Shown piece after piece: positions 61,311 to 64,000 of a DNA stretch of 64,000 nucleotides. Numbering within the stretch: the first letter of the stretch is position 1; each line of letters begins with the position of its first letter. The position numbers were made by a program, and so were the translations under genes. Below the pieces are notes generated by a model that saw only the letters and a list, made by a program, of their open reading frames with translations, was not told the DNA's origin and searched no databases. Source of the DNA: an uncultured Eubacterium sp. (GTDB lineage Bacteria; Bacillota; Clostridia; Lachnospirales; Lachnospiraceae); contig CAMEVC010000002.1 of the NCBI GenBank assembly GCA_945939115.1, forward strand, positions 62,001 to 126,000, read 5' to 3'.

Positions 61311-63683
61311 TTATACCCTTGTGACAATCATTGTTGCCTGCCCTTTTACTATTATATACCTTAATCCTGCACTTATAAAGAAGCTGTCTCCAGCGTTAAA
61401 AGGCATAACTTTTTCAAAATCGTCGGTCTGTATAGTTCCGGAACCTGTAATAAACAGAACAGAAACAAAGGATGCCTCATCCACCGCTATCCTTGCTTCA
61501 TCCGAAATCTCATACTTGTAAACTTCAAAATATTTGCACTGTACAAGTCTCTCTTCCACAAAATGCTCATTTCTTGCTATAACTATCTCAGACTTATTGT
61601 CCTTTACATACTTATGGGTATCAACAACATCCAGCGCTTTCTTTATATGTAATTCACGTGGATTACCAAACTTATCTCTTCTGTCATAATCATACATACG
61701 ATATGTAGAGTTAGAATTCTGCTGTATCTCACATATAAATACTCCTGCTCCTATCGCATGGATTGTTCCGGCCTTTACCATTACTACATCCCCAGCCTTT
61801 ACATCAACCCTGTTAAGAATATCTGTAATAGTATTGTTGGCGATTCTCTCCTCTATCTCATCCCTTGATGCATCTCTGGAAAGACCACAATACAGATATG
61901 CTCCCGGCTCACTGTCCACCACATACCACATCTCATTCTTTCCGTACTCATTCTCATTCTCAAGCGCATACTCGTCATCAGGGTGAATCTGGATTGAAAG
62001 TGCCTGCTTGGCATCAATAAACTTAATAAGTATCGGGAATCTGTCCTGAGCCTGACATTTCCATCCAAGTGCATCTTTGCCGATAATATTCAGATACTCA
62101 TTAAAGAGCATTCCCTTGTATCTTCCTTCAGCAATACGACTCTGCCCATCAGGATGTGCTGACAGCTCCCAGCTCTCACCAATAACATCATAGTCACATT
62201 TTTTCCCATATACATCACGTATCTTGGTTCCACCCCACAGATTATCCTTGAATGCAGGCTCAAGCCTTACTATCGGACTCTTATCAAGTCTTACATAATT
62301 ACCCGAAACCGGTTGTCCATCCTGATTATATATCTTAACAAGATCTGTATCGGATATATTATCACCAATTCCAATTTCAATAATAACTACATTCTTATCT
62401 GTTTTATTAGCTACCTTATGCTTAACTCCTACAGGGATGAACACACTTTCGTATTTGTTATAATCCAGAGTCTCATTACCCAGAGTTATTGTTGCAACAC
62501 CCTCAACAATCGACCAGTGCTCTGTTCTCTTCTCATGCTGATGAAGAGTCATGGACATTCCAGGAAATACAGTAAGCTTTCTGACCTTATATCCCTGGGA
62601 ATAATTCAGTATCTCCTGTGTACCCCATTCCTTATATGTAGTTCTGTTATAATCAAAAAATGCTTCATATGTATCCATATTTTCTTTCATAATCTGCTTA
62701 ATGTTGTCTGCAGATTTCTTAGAAGAAACATATGTTGCATCATCTGTATTTACTACCACCAGATCTTTAACATCATTAGCTACAACCAACTGTCTTGATG
62801 CACTGTTAATTACATTCACATTGTCGCAATCATATTTTATGACGCAGTCTGACTTTATATTATTACCAAACTCGTCCAGATTGCTGGCATTACCCACATC
62901 CATCCAGTCAAATGCGACCTCCACCACCTTGATAGAGTTACACTTTTCCAGAAGAAGAGTCTCTATACTTCCATGTGGTATAGACTGCATAACTGATTCA
63001 GAAAATCTTACTGATCTTCGTATTGCCGGTACTTTTCTCTTTGCAGTCCTACATGCACTGTATAGCTCCGGTGCAACCTGTCTTGCTGTATTAGTCATAT
63101 CCCCAGCTCTAAAGACCAGCATTCCACTGTTCCACAGATATCCCTCATCATACCCATAGCCCATGAGACCTTCTGTTTCATACTCATCAAAATCCATCCT
63201 TGCTATGAATTTCTTTACATCTTCTTTTTCTCTTAATATATATCCATATGTAGATGACTGTGTTTCCGGCTTAACACCTAAAACAGCAAGAAATCCATCC
63301 TTAGCATATTCTTTAGCTTCAAGAATGGCCTCTTTGTATCCATCCCCATCAATGAGATTATCAGAATTTACTACCAATACTAATTCAGACGGATTGGCAA
63401 ACATAGTGCCTAACAGTACAGCCGCCGCCGTTCCCTTAGGAGTTCCCTCTAACAGTACTCTGTATCTCAGACTCTGAAATGCCTTCATCTGACCATTAAC
63501 AATATTCTTATAACTTTCATTGGTGACAATTATAAATTCTTCGCAAAAAGGCATATTTCTTACTACTGTCTCCTGTAATAAAGAACGTCCCTCCTTAATC
63601 TTCATAAACTGCTTTGGGAATTGCCTTCTGGACAGCGGCCATAAACTGTCACCGCTTCCTCCAGCTAATATTACACATTTCAT
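61311..63683 (-). CDS. Fused mannose-1-phosphate guanylyltransferase and mannose-6-phosphate isomerase
   Basis: The 790-residue protein joins three parts. Residues 1-270 form a nucleotidyltransferase (ILAGGSGDSLWPLSRRQFPKQF, shown in part as GGSGDSLWPLSR at 8-19). A cupin domain typical of type II GMP/PMI enzymes follows (about 350-455, GMSMTLHQHEKRTEHW). The third part is a type I mannose-6-phosphate isomerase (about 465-790, with QIHPDDEYALENENE and GTIHAIGAGV holding the zinc ligands). It can thus make GDP-mannose from fructose-6-phosphate except for the mutase step. The arginine usual in GTRLWPLSR is replaced (GDSLWPLSR). Confidence 0.9.
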   Translation of the reverse strand: MKCVILAGGSGDSLWPLSRRQFPKQFMKIKEGRSLLQETVVRNMPFCEEFIIVTNESYKNIVNGQMKAFQSLRYRVLLEGTPKGTAAAVLLGTMFANPSELVLVVNSDNLIDGDGYKEAILEAKEYAKDGFLAVLGVKPETQSSTYGYILREKEDVKKFIARMDFDEYETEGLMGYGYDEGYLWNSGMLVFRAGDMTNTARQVAPELYSACRTAKRKVPAIRRSVRFSESVMQSIPHGSIETLLLEKCNSIKVVEVAFDWMDVGNASNLDEFGNNIKSDCVIKYDCDNVNVINSASRQLVVANDVKDLVVVNTDDATYVSSKKSADNIKQIMKENMDTYEAFFDYNRTTYKEWGTQEILNYSQGYKVRKLTVFPGMSMTLHQHEKRTEHWSIVEGVATITLGNETLDYNKYESVFIPVGVKHKVANKTDKNVVIIEIGIGDNISDTDLVKIYNQDGQPVSGNYVRLDKSPIVRLEPAFKDNLWGGTKIRDVYGKKCDYDVIGESWELSAHPDGQSRIAEGRYKGMLFNEYLNIIGKDALGWKCQAQDRFPILIKFIDAKQALSIQIHPDDEYALENENEYGKNEMWYVVDSEPGAYLYCGLSRDASRDEIEERIANNTITDILNRVDVKAGDVVMVKAGTIHAIGAGVFICEIQQNSNSTYRMYDYDRRDKFGNPRELHIKKALDVVDTHKYVKDNKSEIVIARNEHFVEERLVQCKYFEVYKYEISDEARIAVDEASFVSVLFITGSGTIQTDDFEKVMPFNAGDSFFISAGLRYIIVKGQATMIVTRV

Positions 63684-63755
63684 AGCAATCCTTCCTTAAT
63701 ATCTCTTGCTCAAATCATTTCGATACATATTATCTCAATTAATTATCATTATATC

Positions 63756-64000
63756 TTATACTACTGTATTATCTGGGGAATCCTGTGTGTCGTCTTCCTC
63801 CGGTGTTGTCTCCTCCGGTGTTGTCTCTTCCGGTGTTGTCTCTTCCGGTGTTGTCTCCTCCGGTGTTGTCTCTTCCGGTGTTGTCTCTTCCGGTGTTGTC
63901 TCTTCCGGTGTTGTCTCCTCCGGCTTCGTCTCCTCCGGTGTTGTCTCTTCCGGTGTTGTCTCTTCCGGCTTTGTCTCCCCCGGTGTTGTCTCTTCTGTCT
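63756..64000 (-). CDS. C-terminus of a surface-type protein with ETTPE repeats, partial
   Basis: The reading frame enters from the right edge and stops at 63756. It consists of about 13 visible copies of a 15-base unit encoding ETTPE (two read ETKPE), followed by EDDTQDSPDNTVV. Pro/Glu/Thr-rich tails of this kind span or anchor in the cell wall. The N-terminus and function lie outside the window. Downstream, the gene is followed by the GMP/PMI gene on the same strand. Confidence 0.75.
   Translation of the reverse strand, partial: TEETTPGETKPEETTPEETTPEETKPEETTPEETTPEETTPEETTPEETTPEETTPEETTPEETTPEEDDTQDSPDNTVV
63800..64000. repeat. 15-base coding tandem repeat
   Basis: The plus-strand unit TCTTCCGGTGTTGTC repeats without gaps to the right edge, with TCTTCC/TCCTCC synonymous changes and two copies carrying GGCTTCGTC or GGCTTTGTC. 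The reading frame is kept, so the repeat encodes protein and can vary in number by slippage. Confidence 0.85.

Noticed and set aside
63800-64000. Possible CRISPR or non-coding satellite
   Set aside because: The 15-base unit has no spacers and keeps a reading frame encoding ETTPE, so it is a coding repeat.
1-64000. tRNA, rRNA, tmRNA, T-box or 6S RNA genes
   Set aside because: No cloverleaf, rRNA core or T-box sequence was recognised in the intergenic regions; the only clear riboswitch is the SAM-I element.

Overview
The window comes from a low-GC, Gram-positive, flagellated member of the Clostridia. It is most probably a Lachnospiraceae of the Lachnospira/Eubacterium eligens or Roseburia type, although the species cannot be fixed from sequence alone. 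The pointers are sporulation genes (spoIIID, spoIIR, a SipL-like SPOCS/LysM protein), the mbl-flhO-flhP order known from Bacillus, a SAM-I (S-box) riboswitch on metK, strong GGAGG ribosome binding sites throughout, and many MATE transporters. No rRNA, tRNA, CRISPR array, insertion sequence or integrase gene was seen.

Layout. Positions 1-7.7 kb are core: comF, recD2, a rod-binding FlgJ-like protein, flhP and flhO, mbl, a GNAT acetyltransferase and a low-molecular-weight protein tyrosine phosphatase (LMW-PTP). From 7.7 to 19.8 kb lies an accessory island. It is bounded and subdivided by copies of the first codons of the LMW-PTP gene (CHG core at 7685, 13005 and 19729, degenerate at 11769) and by a repeated end sequence of about 125 bp (11656 and 19615). 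The island carries toxin-antitoxin or defence-like modules: a HipA-like kinase with an HTH/DUF2442 protein behind twin operators, a Fic protein, an operon of a zinc-ribbon protein with GIY-YIG/DUF4357 and NYN nucleases, an XRE/phosphoesterase pair, and an XRE gene ahead of an unknown protein. It also holds mobile-element debris (DUF4314 remnant, truncated genes).

From 20 to 23 kb there is a copper module (copA with a C-terminal CopZ-like domain, csoR with two operators). A diguanylate cyclase follows. At 24.6-28.3 kb a four-gene operon holds an MBOAT O-acyltransferase, an SGNH hydrolase, an ECF sigma factor and an RsiV-like anti-sigma factor. This resembles the lysozyme-responsive SigV/RsiV/OatA circuit of Bacillus but with a split acetylation apparatus. 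Then come a MATE pump, a DUF4353 lipoprotein, a sodium:solute symporter and a YoaK-type membrane protein, followed by a minus-strand LRR protein, DUF2201/VWA protein and MoxR ATPase cluster.

From 38 kb the window is core again: spoIIID, an HD-GYP protein, SAM riboswitch-metK, MATE, SulP, a trigger-factor-like lipoprotein, apbE, plsC, pncB, a DUF1934 protein, spoIIR, a GntR regulator, ispE, an AraC regulator diverging from a third MATE, SipL-like and PrcB-like proteins. The right end is a sugar-nucleotide and glycan cluster: glmM, galE, a dolichol-phosphate-mannose-synthase-like glycosyltransferase and a fused mannose-1-phosphate guanylyltransferase/mannose-6-phosphate isomerase. Last is the C-terminus of a surface-type protein with ETTPE repeats that runs off the end.
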